Below, in pieces: positions 1 to 5,822 of a DNA stretch of 7,539 bases. Source of the stretch: an uncultured Lentisphaeria bacterium (GTDB lineage: Bacteria; Verrucomicrobiota; Lentisphaeria; Victivallales; Victivallaceae); the NCBI GenBank assembly GCA_903821255.1, contig CAIJKT010000237.1, positions 1 to 7,539 on the forward strand. Reading direction: 5' to 3'. A program made the translations under genes and the position numbers. Numbering within the stretch: the first letter of the stretch is position 1; each line of letters starts with the position of its first letter. Below the pieces are notes generated by a model, which saw only the letters and a program-made list of their open reading frames with translations, was not told the origin of the DNA and did not search any database.

Positions 1-7
1 AAAATAA

Positions 8-36
8 CTGGAACTATTTTAGAAGTATGCTATATT
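8..36 (+). promoter_or_regulatory. Possible transposase promoter with extended -10
   Basis: TATATT at 31-36 is preceded by TG at 28-29, giving an extended -10 (TGCTATATT). The hexamer 17 bp upstream (8-13, CTGGAA) matches the -35 consensus poorly, so activity would rest on the extended -10. Transcription would start near position 43, leaving a leader of only about 19 bases. The same TGCTATATT string occurs in the proposed tsaD promoter at 1800-1808. Inferred from sequence only. Confidence 0.4.
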
Positions 37-62
37 ACCTTATATACCTTGGAGGTAATATA
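31..62 (+). promoter_or_regulatory. Inverted repeat sequestering the transposase RBS and start
   Basis: TATATTACCT (31-40) and AGGTAATATA (53-62) are perfect reverse complements, 10 bp each, separated by 12 bases. The right arm contains most of the SD (AGGT of GGAGGT) and the A of the ATG. The left arm contains the proposed -10 box, so RNA initiated about position 43 would lack the left arm, whereas RNA entering from outside the element would carry it and could fold the RBS away. A shorter alternative hairpin, TACCT (45-49) with AGGTA (53-57), would still be possible in the native transcript. This resembles the known protection of IS10 and IS50 transposase genes from external transcription; applying it here is inference. 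Confidence 0.6.
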
Positions 63-1273
63 TGGAACCCGGAACCGTTGCATCGTTTTTTACCGGTCTT
101 AATGGATTGTTGCCGGAACGTTTTAAGCGGACGACAGCCGCCGTGCTGGCCCAAGCCTTGGGGCATGGAGGGATAAAGGTTGTGGCGCAAGAATCCGGAA
201 TTTCCAGATCAACTATTTTACGCGGGATAAGATTGCTTGAATCAGGAAAAGAAAAAGACTTGGAATTGACTAGGCAGCGCCAAATTGGAGGAGGAAGAAA
301 GGTCGTCAATGAAAAAATACCGGAAATAATAGAAGCGCTCAATAAATTGATTGACCCGTATGTGAAAGGGAATCCTGAGAGTCCGTTACGCTGGACAAGC
401 AAGAGTCTGAGAAAATTGTCCAATGAACTTGGTGCCGCAGGGTTTTCCGTGTCGTATGTTTCCGTTGGCAGATTACTCGAAGAGATGGGCTATACCTTGC
501 AATCTTGCAAGAAATCACACGAGGGCGGAAATTTGCCTGACAGAAACGAGCAGTTTGAGCGCATCAACACGGTCGCGCAGGAATTCATGAACGAGAGCCA
601 GCCGGTAATTTCGGTTGATACAAAGAAAAAAGAGCTGGTTGGAAACTTCAAAAACAACGGACACGAGTATCATCCAAAAGGAGAGGCTCCGCAGGTGAAT
701 GTGTATGATTTTATCAGTGATTCGCAAGGCAAGGCCATTCCGTACGGAGTGTACGACGTCAATGCAAATGAAGGATTTGTAAATTTGGGATCGACTCATG
801 ATACGGCGGAATTTGCGGTTGAATCCATCGCTCGATGGTGGAAAATCATGGGGATAAAACGTTATCCGGATGCTCATTCCCTCTTCATTACCGCTGACGG
901 AGGAGGGAGCAACGGTTCCCGCAATCGACTCTGGAAGTCAGAGTTGCAGAAATTTGCAAATGACTATAATCTTCAAGTCGTTGTATCGCACTTTCCGCCG
1001 GGAACAAGTAAATGGAATAAAATCGAGCATAGAATGTTTTCCGCAATCTCAATGAATTGGCGCGGCACAGTACTAGAGACCTTTGAGGTTATTGTAAACT
1101 TGATCAAGAATACGACCAATCGCAGCGGCCTGAAAATGAAGTGCAAGTTTGACCAAAGGAACTATGAATCCGGAAAGAAAATCAGGGATTCGCAAATGCA
1201 GAGATTAAAAATGATCGTGCCAGATTTTCATCCGGAATGGAACTATGCAATTCTACCGCAAAAAGAGGATTAA
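62..1273 (+). CDS. ISAzo13-family DDE transposase
   Basis: This 403-residue protein should cut and join the ends of its own element through an RNase H-fold DDE active site. Residues ~38-60 form a helix-turn-helix-like segment (VAQESGISRSTILRGI) that probably binds the element's ends. The catalytic triad is recognisable as D186 in SVDTKKKE, D279 in TADGGGSNGSRN and E322 in KWNKIEHRMFS. The last motif and the GGGSNGSR stretch are hallmarks of ISAzo13-type (formerly Rhodopirellula-type) transposases. Length is normal for the family and there is no frameshift or internal stop, so it looks functional. The ATG at 62 is chosen because GGAGGT (51-56) lies 5 bases upstream. The SD and the first base of the start codon fall inside an inverted repeat, suggesting translational control. 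The gene converges on the minus-strand small membrane-protein gene ending at 1321. Confidence 0.93.
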   Translation: MEPGTVASFFTGLNGLLPERFKRTTAAVLAQALGHGGIKVVAQESGISRSTILRGIRLLESGKEKDLELTRQRQIGGGRKVVNEKIPEIIEALNKLIDPYVKGNPESPLRWTSKSLRKLSNELGAAGFSVSYVSVGRLLEEMGYTLQSCKKSHEGGNLPDRNEQFERINTVAQEFMNESQPVISVDTKKKELVGNFKNNGHEYHPKGEAPQVNVYDFISDSQGKAIPYGVYDVNANEGFVNLGSTHDTAEFAVESIARWWKIMGIKRYPDAHSLFITADGGGSNGSRNRLWKSELQKFANDYNLQVVVSHFPPGTSKWNKIEHRMFSAISMNWRGTVLETFEVIVNLIKNTTNRSGLKMKCKFDQRNYESGKKIRDSQMQRLKMIVPDFHPEWNYAILPQKED

Positions 1274-1320
1274 AAAGGCTCATTTATTTTTTAACAACTC
1301 CTTAGCGTGAGATGCCTGTA

Positions 1321-1641
1321 TTATTCGAATAAAGGAATTTTTGAGGAATTGTTTTTCTTCATTCCGTCAACCGTATCGTCTATTTTATCTTTTGCATCAT
1401 CGGTTTTGTCTTTGACCTTGTTCTTGGTATCCCGATATTTATCAGTGGCATTGCTGAATGTCTCAGAAACGCTTTCTTTTATATTCGAAGCTTTTTCGGA
1501 AATTCCGGAAAACGAATAGCCGGCTTCTTCAAGTTTGGGTTTCAGGAGGAACCAGAATAGAACGACAAGTACGGCGATAACCAGAATCAGACAACCAACC
1601 ACTTCTCCGAAAACATTCCCGCTTTTTTTTGCGTCAGCCAT
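1321..1641 (-). CDS. Small membrane-anchored helical protein, function unknown
   Basis: I do not recognise a named family for this 106-residue protein. A short charged N-terminus (MADAKKSGN) is followed by one strongly hydrophobic segment at residues ~11-33, without a lipobox or an obvious signal-peptidase site. It is therefore probably an N-terminally anchored inner-membrane protein. Residues ~45-97 are highly charged and rich in Lys, Asp, Ser and Thr with spaced hydrophobics (KDKTDDAKDKIDDTVDGM), suggesting an amphipathic or coiled-coil helix. The layout recalls YtxH-like or other stress-type small proteins, but composition alone is weak evidence. The ATG at 1641 is supported by AAGGA on the minus strand, nine bases upstream. 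A near-consensus promoter precedes it. Its stop codon lies within a 12-bp palindrome, TTATTCGAATAA (1321-1332). Confidence 0.75.
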   Translation of the reverse strand: MADAKKSGNVFGEVVGCLILVIAVLVVLFWFLLKPKLEEAGYSFSGISEKASNIKESVSETFSNATDKYRDTKNKVKDKTDDAKDKIDDTVDGMKKNNSSKIPLFE

Positions 1642-1698
1642 GTATATAAATCCTTAATTTCCTGATTTTGTGGAAAAAATACCTGAATTCCATTTATA

Positions 1699-1727
1699 AA
1701 TATACGATGGAAGACGCTTAAAGTCAA
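1699..1727 (-). promoter_or_regulatory. Sigma-70-type promoter of the small membrane protein
   Basis: On the minus strand TTGACT (1727 down to 1722) and TATATT (1704 down to 1699) are separated by exactly 17 bp. Each hexamer matches the vegetative consensus at five of six positions. The predicted start near 1692 leaves a leader of about 50 bases before the ATG at 1641. This is the best promoter match I see in the window and implies considerable basal expression of the small gene. Confidence 0.72.
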
Positions 1728-1780
1728 TGCTTTTATATTGGCGATTCGGGAGACATGTGAACAGAAATAGTGATATTTTT

Positions 1781-1808
1781 TTGCTTTTTTCAGAGGACTT
1801 GCTATATT
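1781..1808 (+). promoter_or_regulatory. Probable tsaD operon promoter with extended -10
   Basis: TTGCTT (1781-1786) and TATATT (1803-1808) are 16 bp apart, and TG at 1800-1801 makes an extended -10. Transcription would begin near 1815, about 28 bases before the tsaD ATG. It diverges from the small membrane-protein promoter. The two start sites lie about 120 bp apart, so the promoters do not overlap. Confidence 0.6.
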
Positions 1809-1842
1809 CTTTAGCTTTTTACCAAGTAACATTTGGAATTTT

Positions 1843-2928
1843 ATGAGTTTGATTTTAGGTATAGAAACCAGTTGTGACGAAACTTCCGCCGCCGTGGTCA
1901 GGGACGGTTATCAGGTTTTGAGCAACAGTGTTGCATCGCAAATCGCCAAACATGCGGTTCACGGCGGCGTCGTGCCGGAGCTGGCGGCGCGCGAACATCT
2001 GGTCGCGCTGAATCCTGTGCTGTCCGACGCTTTGAATGCCGCCGGCGTGACTATGCGGGATATTGACGCGGTTGCGGTAACTAACGGCCCCGGCCTGATG
2101 CCGGCGCTGCTGGTCGGTTTGAATTTTGCCAAAGGGCTGGCGGCAAGCCATAAACTGCCGCTGATCGGCATCAATCATTTTATCGCCCACATTTATGCGG
2201 CGTTTCTTGACGACGGCGCCGGACGCCTGGAAGCTCCTGAGTCATATCCGATTCTGGCGCTGGTGGTTTCCGGCGGACATACTTCGCTGCTGCTGATTGA
2301 CGATCAGGGCAGGGCGCGTCTGATCGGTTACACCATTGACGACGCCGCCGGCGAGGCGCTGGACAAGGCGGCAAAACTGCTCGGGCTGGGTTATCCCGGC
2401 GGTCCGGTAATAGACAGGATCGCGACGCTCGGCAATGCCGGACACTTTAACTTTCCCCGTCCGCTTACCGGCAGCGCCGGAAAAGCGGTGCCGGAGGAGC
2501 ACAAGTTCAATTTCAGTTTCAGCGGGGTTAAGACTTCCCTGCTTTATCATGTCGCAAGGTTGAGCGACAACGGGCATCTTGAAGGACCGCTGCTCAACGA
2601 TACGGTCGCTTCTTATCAGGAAGCCGTCGTCGACGTGCTGTGCCGGAAGACCATTGCGGCGGCTAAGGAATTCAAGGCGGCTTCGATTGTCGTTTGCGGC
2701 GGCGTCGCATGCAATTCCCGGCTCAGAGCGCTTATTGCGGAGGAAGCCCCTGAAAATGTGATGCTGTATCTGGCGCAGCGCAAATACTGCACCGATAATG
2801 CGGCGATGGTTGCCGGTCTTGCCTGGCATTTTCTCAAAAACGACGCGGTCAGTGACCTTGGCATTGACGCCTTTGCCCGCCTGCCGATGATAACTCAAGT
2901 TCCATTTGTGCGAGTTGCAAAATTATGA
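1843..2928 (+). CDS. tsaD: tRNA N6-adenosine threonylcarbamoyltransferase TsaD
   Basis: TsaD transfers the threonylcarbamoyl group from threonylcarbamoyl-AMP (made by TsaC/TsaC2) to A37 of tRNAs that read ANN codons. It works with TsaB and TsaE in the cytoplasm. The 361-residue sequence carries the whole Kae1/TsaD signature: GIETSCDET at 6-14, the metal-binding HFIAH with H112 and H116, VSGGHT at 142-147, DDAAGEALDKAAKLLGLGYPGGP from 166, FSFSGVKT at 224-231, GGVACNS at 286-292 and CTDNAAM at 316-322 with the metal ligand D318. It is slightly longer than typical bacterial TsaD (about 335-345). The family start MSLILGIETSCDET fixes the ATG at 1843; the SD is weak (GGA at 1835-1837). The stop overlaps the next start in ATGA, so the two are probably translationally coupled. 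This gene is normally essential. Confidence 0.97.
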   Translation: MSLILGIETSCDETSAAVVRDGYQVLSNSVASQIAKHAVHGGVVPELAAREHLVALNPVLSDALNAAGVTMRDIDAVAVTNGPGLMPALLVGLNFAKGLAASHKLPLIGINHFIAHIYAAFLDDGAGRLEAPESYPILALVVSGGHTSLLLIDDQGRARLIGYTIDDAAGEALDKAAKLLGLGYPGGPVIDRIATLGNAGHFNFPRPLTGSAGKAVPEEHKFNFSFSGVKTSLLYHVARLSDNGHLEGPLLNDTVASYQEAVVDVLCRKTIAAAKEFKAASIVVCGGVACNSRLRALIAEEAPENVMLYLAQRKYCTDNAAMVAGLAWHFLKNDAVSDLGIDAFARLPMITQVPFVRVAKL

Positions 2929-3566
2929 AAACATGTGTGATATTTGATCTTGACGGTACTTTGATTGATTCCCGCCAGGATCTGGCTGATGCGGTAAACT
3001 GGATGCGCGCTCAATTCAACCTTCCGCCGCTGGCATTGACGCAGGTTGTCGGCTATATCGGCAACGGGATAAAACTGCTGGCGGAACGTTCGCTTAAAGG
3101 TTCGGATGTTGCCATGGAGCAGGGGCTCCCGCTGTTGAAAGAATATTATGATGAACATCTGATTGACAATACCTGTCTGTATCCCGGAGTGGCTGAAGGC
3201 CTGGCCGGACTGCGTAATTCCGGCGTTAAGCTGGCGGTCATCACCAATAAGCCCCATACCGCGACGCTTAAAATTTTGAAGCAGTTGAAGGTTTATGATG
3301 ATTTTGATACCATAATCGGCGGCGACAGCGGATTCCCTTTGAAACCTGATCCCGCCCCTTTGCTTCATTTTGTGAACAAATGCGGCGCCGTTCCGGCTCA
3401 AAGCTGGATGTGCGGCGATCACTATACTGATCTGGAAGCAGGCAGACGCGCCGGCATGAAACGCTGTTTCGCCGCTTATGGTTTCGGCAACCCGAAGGAC
3501 GAGCATTGCGAATATTCAGTTTCCGCGTTCCCTGAATTCGTCAAGCTCTGCCTGAGCCTGCTTTGA
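2925..3566 (+). CDS. gph: HAD hydrolase, phosphoglycolate phosphatase-like
   Basis: This is a 213-residue haloacid-dehalogenase-superfamily phosphatase. Motif I is DLDGT with nucleophile D8 and general acid D10. Motif II is ITNKP with T107. Motif III is K140 in PLKPDP. Motif IV is GDHYTDLEAGRRAG with D165 and D169. The helical cap between motifs I and II has VGYIGNGIKLL at 42-52, a pattern typical of Gph-type phosphoglycolate phosphatases, which hydrolyse 2-phosphoglycolate from DNA repair or oxygenase side reactions. In motif IV the usual GDS is GDH. Substrate is inferred from family likeness only: pyrophosphatase PpaX-like or other small-phosphate activities are possible. The start overlaps the tsaD stop by four bases (ATGA), which both fixes the start and places it in the tsaD operon. 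Confidence 0.85.
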   Translation: MKTCVIFDLDGTLIDSRQDLADAVNWMRAQFNLPPLALTQVVGYIGNGIKLLAERSLKGSDVAMEQGLPLLKEYYDEHLIDNTCLYPGVAEGLAGLRNSGVKLAVITNKPHTATLKILKQLKVYDDFDTIIGGDSGFPLKPDPAPLLHFVNKCGAVPAQSWMCGDHYTDLEAGRRAGMKRCFAAYGFGNPKDEHCEYSVSAFPEFVKLCLSLL

Positions 3567-3618
3567 CATTTTTATTCGCGACGGAAACAGTTGCCGGCAA
3601 AAAAAGGAAAGCTGAAAA

Positions 3619-5034
3619 ATGAGTGAACTTTTGAGATTCGCGGTTATCGGGGATACGCATTACTGCTGGAAGAGACATCATCCTGCGGCCTGGCAACGAA
3701 ACGGTTCCGTTGCCAATGTGCCGGATTACATACGTTATATGGAAATGCTGAAGACCGGCGGAATTAAGCTGCTGCGCCAAATCGCAAATCTGCACCCTGA
3801 ATTGTTGATTTCAACCGGCGATTACATTGAAGGCGGACTTGGCGACAATCCGGCATATGCAACAGAGGAAATACTCGATGGCTGGGATTTGCTGAATCAG
3901 GCCGGCATTCCGGTTCTGATTGCCAAAGGTACCCATGAGGGCGGAGTTGACACGCCGGGCGGAATCACTTTCCGGGAACAGATCATCCCCGTGATGGCCG
4001 CCGGCTGCGGTGGTGCGGTTTCCCGCGAATATTACCGCTATGATTTGCATGACTGCGCATTTATGATTCTCGATTACCTGCAATTTGAACCGGGCGGCGA
4101 GCAGGAAGTATGGTTGACCGGCGAACTGGAGCAGGCATCGCGCACCGCCCGTCATATTTACCTTTTCGCCCATCCGCCGCTGTATCTGTGGGGCCGTCAT
4201 TTTTTTGACAGTCCCGGCTTCGCGGCCCGGATAGAGCAGTTATGCCGCAAATATCCGGTAGACGCCTATTTTTGCGGACATACACATAACCAGTCAGTAA
4301 GTTTCCACCGGACGGAGAGCAGCGGGAATGGCTTTCTTCAACTGACCGGTTCCGCTGTGGGGTATCCCGATATGCCGGTAACCAGTCTCGATACTTATCA
4401 CCGGATTGCTGAATACGATGCCGGCGACCAGTATTTATGGGGGATTCTTGAAGACAGCGCACCGGGTTTTTTCATGGTTGAGGTTGAGGACGATGAAACC
4501 CGTATCGAATGGCATTCCATGACCGGTTCGGCAACCTTAATGCTTCCCGGGCGGAGGATGCCGCCGGTATCCTTGAAGAAACCGGCCTTTGTTCCGGCAG
4601 ATCACCGGTTGTCAGACAATGATTTGTATCAGATCAAAGGCGGCTGGATAAATATTTTCAGCGTCATCCGCGGGAATAATGATTCAGAGATTAAAATTAA
4701 CGGAATTGCGATGGGCGCAATTCCTGACAATGTGTCGTATGCCGCACGGCGTCTGATCGCCTTGCCTGACCGTGCCATTGCCCGGATCGGTTTGTCCAAT
4801 CAGATAGAAATCAGAATGCCGCATCAGCAGACTTTCGCGGTGGGAAGTATTTCTCTGGAATTGCTGTTATATGATGGACGCATCGTCCGTTCTCATATCG
4901 CACCGGAAAATATGGTTTGCGGTCAGGCCTGGCAGGAATACCGCCATCCTGAACGGTTCCATATCGTCACCCCTGGTGAAACTGTAACTGTTGCCGCAGT
5001 TTTTGATCATGTGGAAGCGGAATACAAGGTATGA
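3619..5034 (+). CDS. Calcineurin-like metallophosphoesterase with C-terminal beta-rich region
   Basis: The first ~300 of 471 residues form a calcineurin-like phosphoesterase with a two-metal site. The ligands visible are D12 and H14 in GDTH, D68 in STGDYIEGG, H185 in FAHPPLY, and H221 and H223 in GHTHN. The usual GNHD/E motif is present as GTHEGG at 104-109, so the asparagine that normally binds metal and substrate is threonine (T105). Residues ~310-471 show alternating hydrophobic and polar stretches without a known motif and probably form one or two beta-sandwich modules. No signal peptide or membrane segment is seen, so it should be cytoplasmic. The substrate is unknown; cyclic nucleotides, phosphodiesters and phosphoproteins are all possible. 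AGGA at 3605-3608 supports the ATG at 3619. The 52-bp gap after the phosphatase lacks a convincing promoter, so it is probably the third gene of the tsaD operon. Confidence 0.85.
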   Translation: MSELLRFAVIGDTHYCWKRHHPAAWQRNGSVANVPDYIRYMEMLKTGGIKLLRQIANLHPELLISTGDYIEGGLGDNPAYATEEILDGWDLLNQAGIPVLIAKGTHEGGVDTPGGITFREQIIPVMAAGCGGAVSREYYRYDLHDCAFMILDYLQFEPGGEQEVWLTGELEQASRTARHIYLFAHPPLYLWGRHFFDSPGFAARIEQLCRKYPVDAYFCGHTHNQSVSFHRTESSGNGFLQLTGSAVGYPDMPVTSLDTYHRIAEYDAGDQYLWGILEDSAPGFFMVEVEDDETRIEWHSMTGSATLMLPGRRMPPVSLKKPAFVPADHRLSDNDLYQIKGGWINIFSVIRGNNDSEIKINGIAMGAIPDNVSYAARRLIALPDRAIARIGLSNQIEIRMPHQQTFAVGSISLELLLYDGRIVRSHIAPENMVCGQAWQEYRHPERFHIVTPGETVTVAAVFDHVEAEYKV

Positions 5035-5078
5035 AACCTTATTGCTTTGTGAGAAAGCGGATTAGTTTTGTGACTATT

Positions 5079-5089
5079 CGGACTATCCG
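5079..5089 (+). other. Short GC-rich hairpin downstream of the phosphoesterase
   Basis: CGGA and TCCG form a 4-bp stem around a CTA loop, 44 bases after the phosphoesterase stop and a few bases before the AAAGTATTTT that opens the repeat. It might help terminate the operon, but the stem is short and the T-run (5099-5102) does not abut it. It is reported because a hairpin occupies the corresponding place before the second repeat copy. Confidence 0.25.
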
Positions 5090-5092
5090 GGA

Positions 5093-5140
5093 AAAGTATT
5101 TTAACCGCTCTTGAATTTCAATAATGCTCAATTAGGTTAC
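5093..5140 (+). repeat. Intergenic direct repeat, copy 1 (upstream of the acetyltransferase)
   Basis: This 48-base stretch matches 5732-5780 at 41 of 49 aligned columns with a single one-base gap. The best-conserved blocks are AAAGTATTTT (5093-5102) and GCTCTTGAATTTCA (5107-5120). Both copies have TTGAAT followed 16-17 bp later by a TAGRTT hexamer (TAGGTT here). The repeat may therefore be a duplicated promoter, but the -10 here is poor. It lies 37 bases before the preferred acetyltransferase start. Confidence 0.8.
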
Positions 5141-5176
5141 AGCCATAAGATATTAAAACTATTTTCAGGTAAAAAC

Positions 5177-5695
5177 ATGAAAATTACAGGCTGCTCTTTG
5201 GCACAGGCTCCGGAGATTCTCGCAATTATAAATGATGCGATTATCAATACCACTGCGTTGTATGACTACAAACCGCGAACGATGGTGAAAATGGAAGCCT
5301 GGTTCGAGGCGAAAAAAGCGGGCGGTTATCCGGTTTTAGGCACTTTCGAAGAGGACGGGACGCTTGCCGGGTTTGCCAGTTACGGCGCATTCCGCGCATG
5401 GCCGGCGTATAAATATTCAATTGAACATTCAGTTTACATTCAAAAAGATAAACGGGGCCGGGGGCTCGGGAAGATGCTGCTCCGCGCACTCATTGAGACC
5501 GCAAAGCAGCAGAACTATCATATGATGATCGGCGGTATCGATTCTGCGAACCTGGCGAGTATCAAACTGCATCATAGATTAGGCTTTGCGCATTGCGCGA
5601 GCATTAAACAGGCGGGGTACAAATTCGGACGATGGCTTGATCTGGAATTCTATCAGTTGATTTTACCCACGCCCGAAACTCCGGCTGAGGATTGA
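5177..5695 (+). CDS. GNAT N-acetyltransferase, phosphinothricin/methionine-sulfoximine type
   Basis: The product acetylates a small amine with acetyl-CoA. The 172-residue sequence shows the phosphinothricin acetyltransferase (Pat/Bar/MddA) pattern: NDAIINTTALYDY at 19-31, AYKYSIEHSVYI at 77-88 with the probable catalytic E84, the acetyl-CoA loop RGRGLG at 93-98 (R-x-x-G-x-G), and DSANLASIKLHHRLGF at 122-137. Natural substrates of such enzymes include methionine sulfoximine and related toxic amino-acid analogues; the exact substrate cannot be read here. An in-frame TTG at 5111 would add 22 residues. I prefer the ATG at 5177 because AGGT (5167-5170) lies six bases upstream, the family begins at MKIT-like sequence, and the TTG falls inside the conserved repeat. 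It appears to be a single-gene unit with intergenic regions of about 140 and 127 bases on either side. Confidence 0.9.
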   Translation: MKITGCSLAQAPEILAIINDAIINTTALYDYKPRTMVKMEAWFEAKKAGGYPVLGTFEEDGTLAGFASYGAFRAWPAYKYSIEHSVYIQKDKRGRGLGKMLLRALIETAKQQNYHMMIGGIDSANLASIKLHHRLGFAHCASIKQAGYKFGRWLDLEFYQLILPTPETPAED

Positions 5696-5705
5696 AATTA
5701 TCACG

Positions 5706-5725
5706 GACCAGGCATCTGCCCGGTC
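5706..5725 (+). terminator. Imperfect hairpin after the acetyltransferase
   Basis: GACC (5706-5709) pairs with GGTC (5722-5725). Inside an A/C mismatch, GGC pairs with GCC around a four-base loop. It starts 10 bases past the acetyltransferase stop, a sensible place for a terminator. However, the following bases are ACGAATAAAGTATTTT, so there is no immediate T-tract and intrinsic termination would be weak. It could also serve as an RNA-end stabilising stem. Confidence 0.35.
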
Positions 5726-5731
5726 ACGAAT

Positions 5732-5780
5732 AAAGTATTTTCAGTGCTCTTGAATTTCAGTAAAGCTTATATTAGATTAC
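5732..5780 (+). repeat. Intergenic direct repeat, copy 2 (upstream of the two-helix membrane protein)
   Basis: Second copy of the 5093-5140 repeat, about 640 bp downstream in the same orientation. Here TTGAAT (5750-5755) and TAGATT (5773-5778) are 17 bp apart, a plausible though sub-consensus vegetative promoter for the gene starting at 5823. That would put a start near 5785 and a leader of about 38 bases. The identity stops soon after the shared TTAC at 5777-5780. Confidence 0.8.
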
Positions 5781-5822
5781 GTCAAGAACAGACTGATAAT
5801 ATATACTGTAGATGGAGATAGA

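Larger units (their letters stand above)
10..1301 (+). mobile_element. ISAzo13-family insertion sequence, ends approximate
   Basis: A single transposase gene fills this segment with very short flanks, as in a simple insertion sequence. The proposed right end, read on the minus strand from 1301, begins GGAGTTGTTAAAAAATAA. The proposed left end begins GGAACTATTTTAGAAG at 10. The two share GGA at the tip and a scattering of further positions (about 10 of the first 18), with several of the differences being transitions, so this is only a weak terminal inverted repeat. The three bases outside each end (ACT on the left, TTA on the right) do not match, so no target duplication is visible. The boundaries are therefore inferred. 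The left end could also lie just outside the window, and the element could be an old copy with diverged ends although its gene is open. Confidence 0.5.

Noticed and set aside
1276..1317. Hairpin AGGCTCA/TGAGatGCCT between the convergent genes as a terminator
   Set aside because: It needs a two-base bulge and a 25-base loop and would span the proposed IS boundary; too weak to call.
1321..1332. Palindrome TTATTCGAATAA over the stop of the small membrane-protein gene
   Set aside because: It is too AT-rich and loopless to act as a terminator; probably chance.
2242..2898. Long open frame on the minus strand opposite tsaD
   Set aside because: It is antisense to a clearly conserved gene, and its translation has no recognisable domain and shows the typical composition of a GC-rich shadow frame.
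3563..3568. TTGACA across the end of the phosphatase gene as a promoter for the phosphoesterase
   Set aside because: No acceptable -10 hexamer lies 15-19 bp downstream; probably chance.
3591..3600. Perfect palindrome TTGCCGGCAA before the phosphoesterase
   Set aside because: It is only 10 bp with no loop, and no similar site occurs elsewhere in the window, so an operator cannot be supported.
5111..5176. Upstream TTG start extending the acetyltransferase by 22 residues
   Set aside because: It lies inside the conserved intergenic repeat, has no good SD, and the family start fits the ATG at 5177, which has AGGT six bases upstream.
5093..5780. Integron attC sites flanking the acetyltransferase
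   Set aside because: No GTTRRRY/RYYYAAC core pair or long imperfect palindrome is present in the repeats, and no integrase is in the window.
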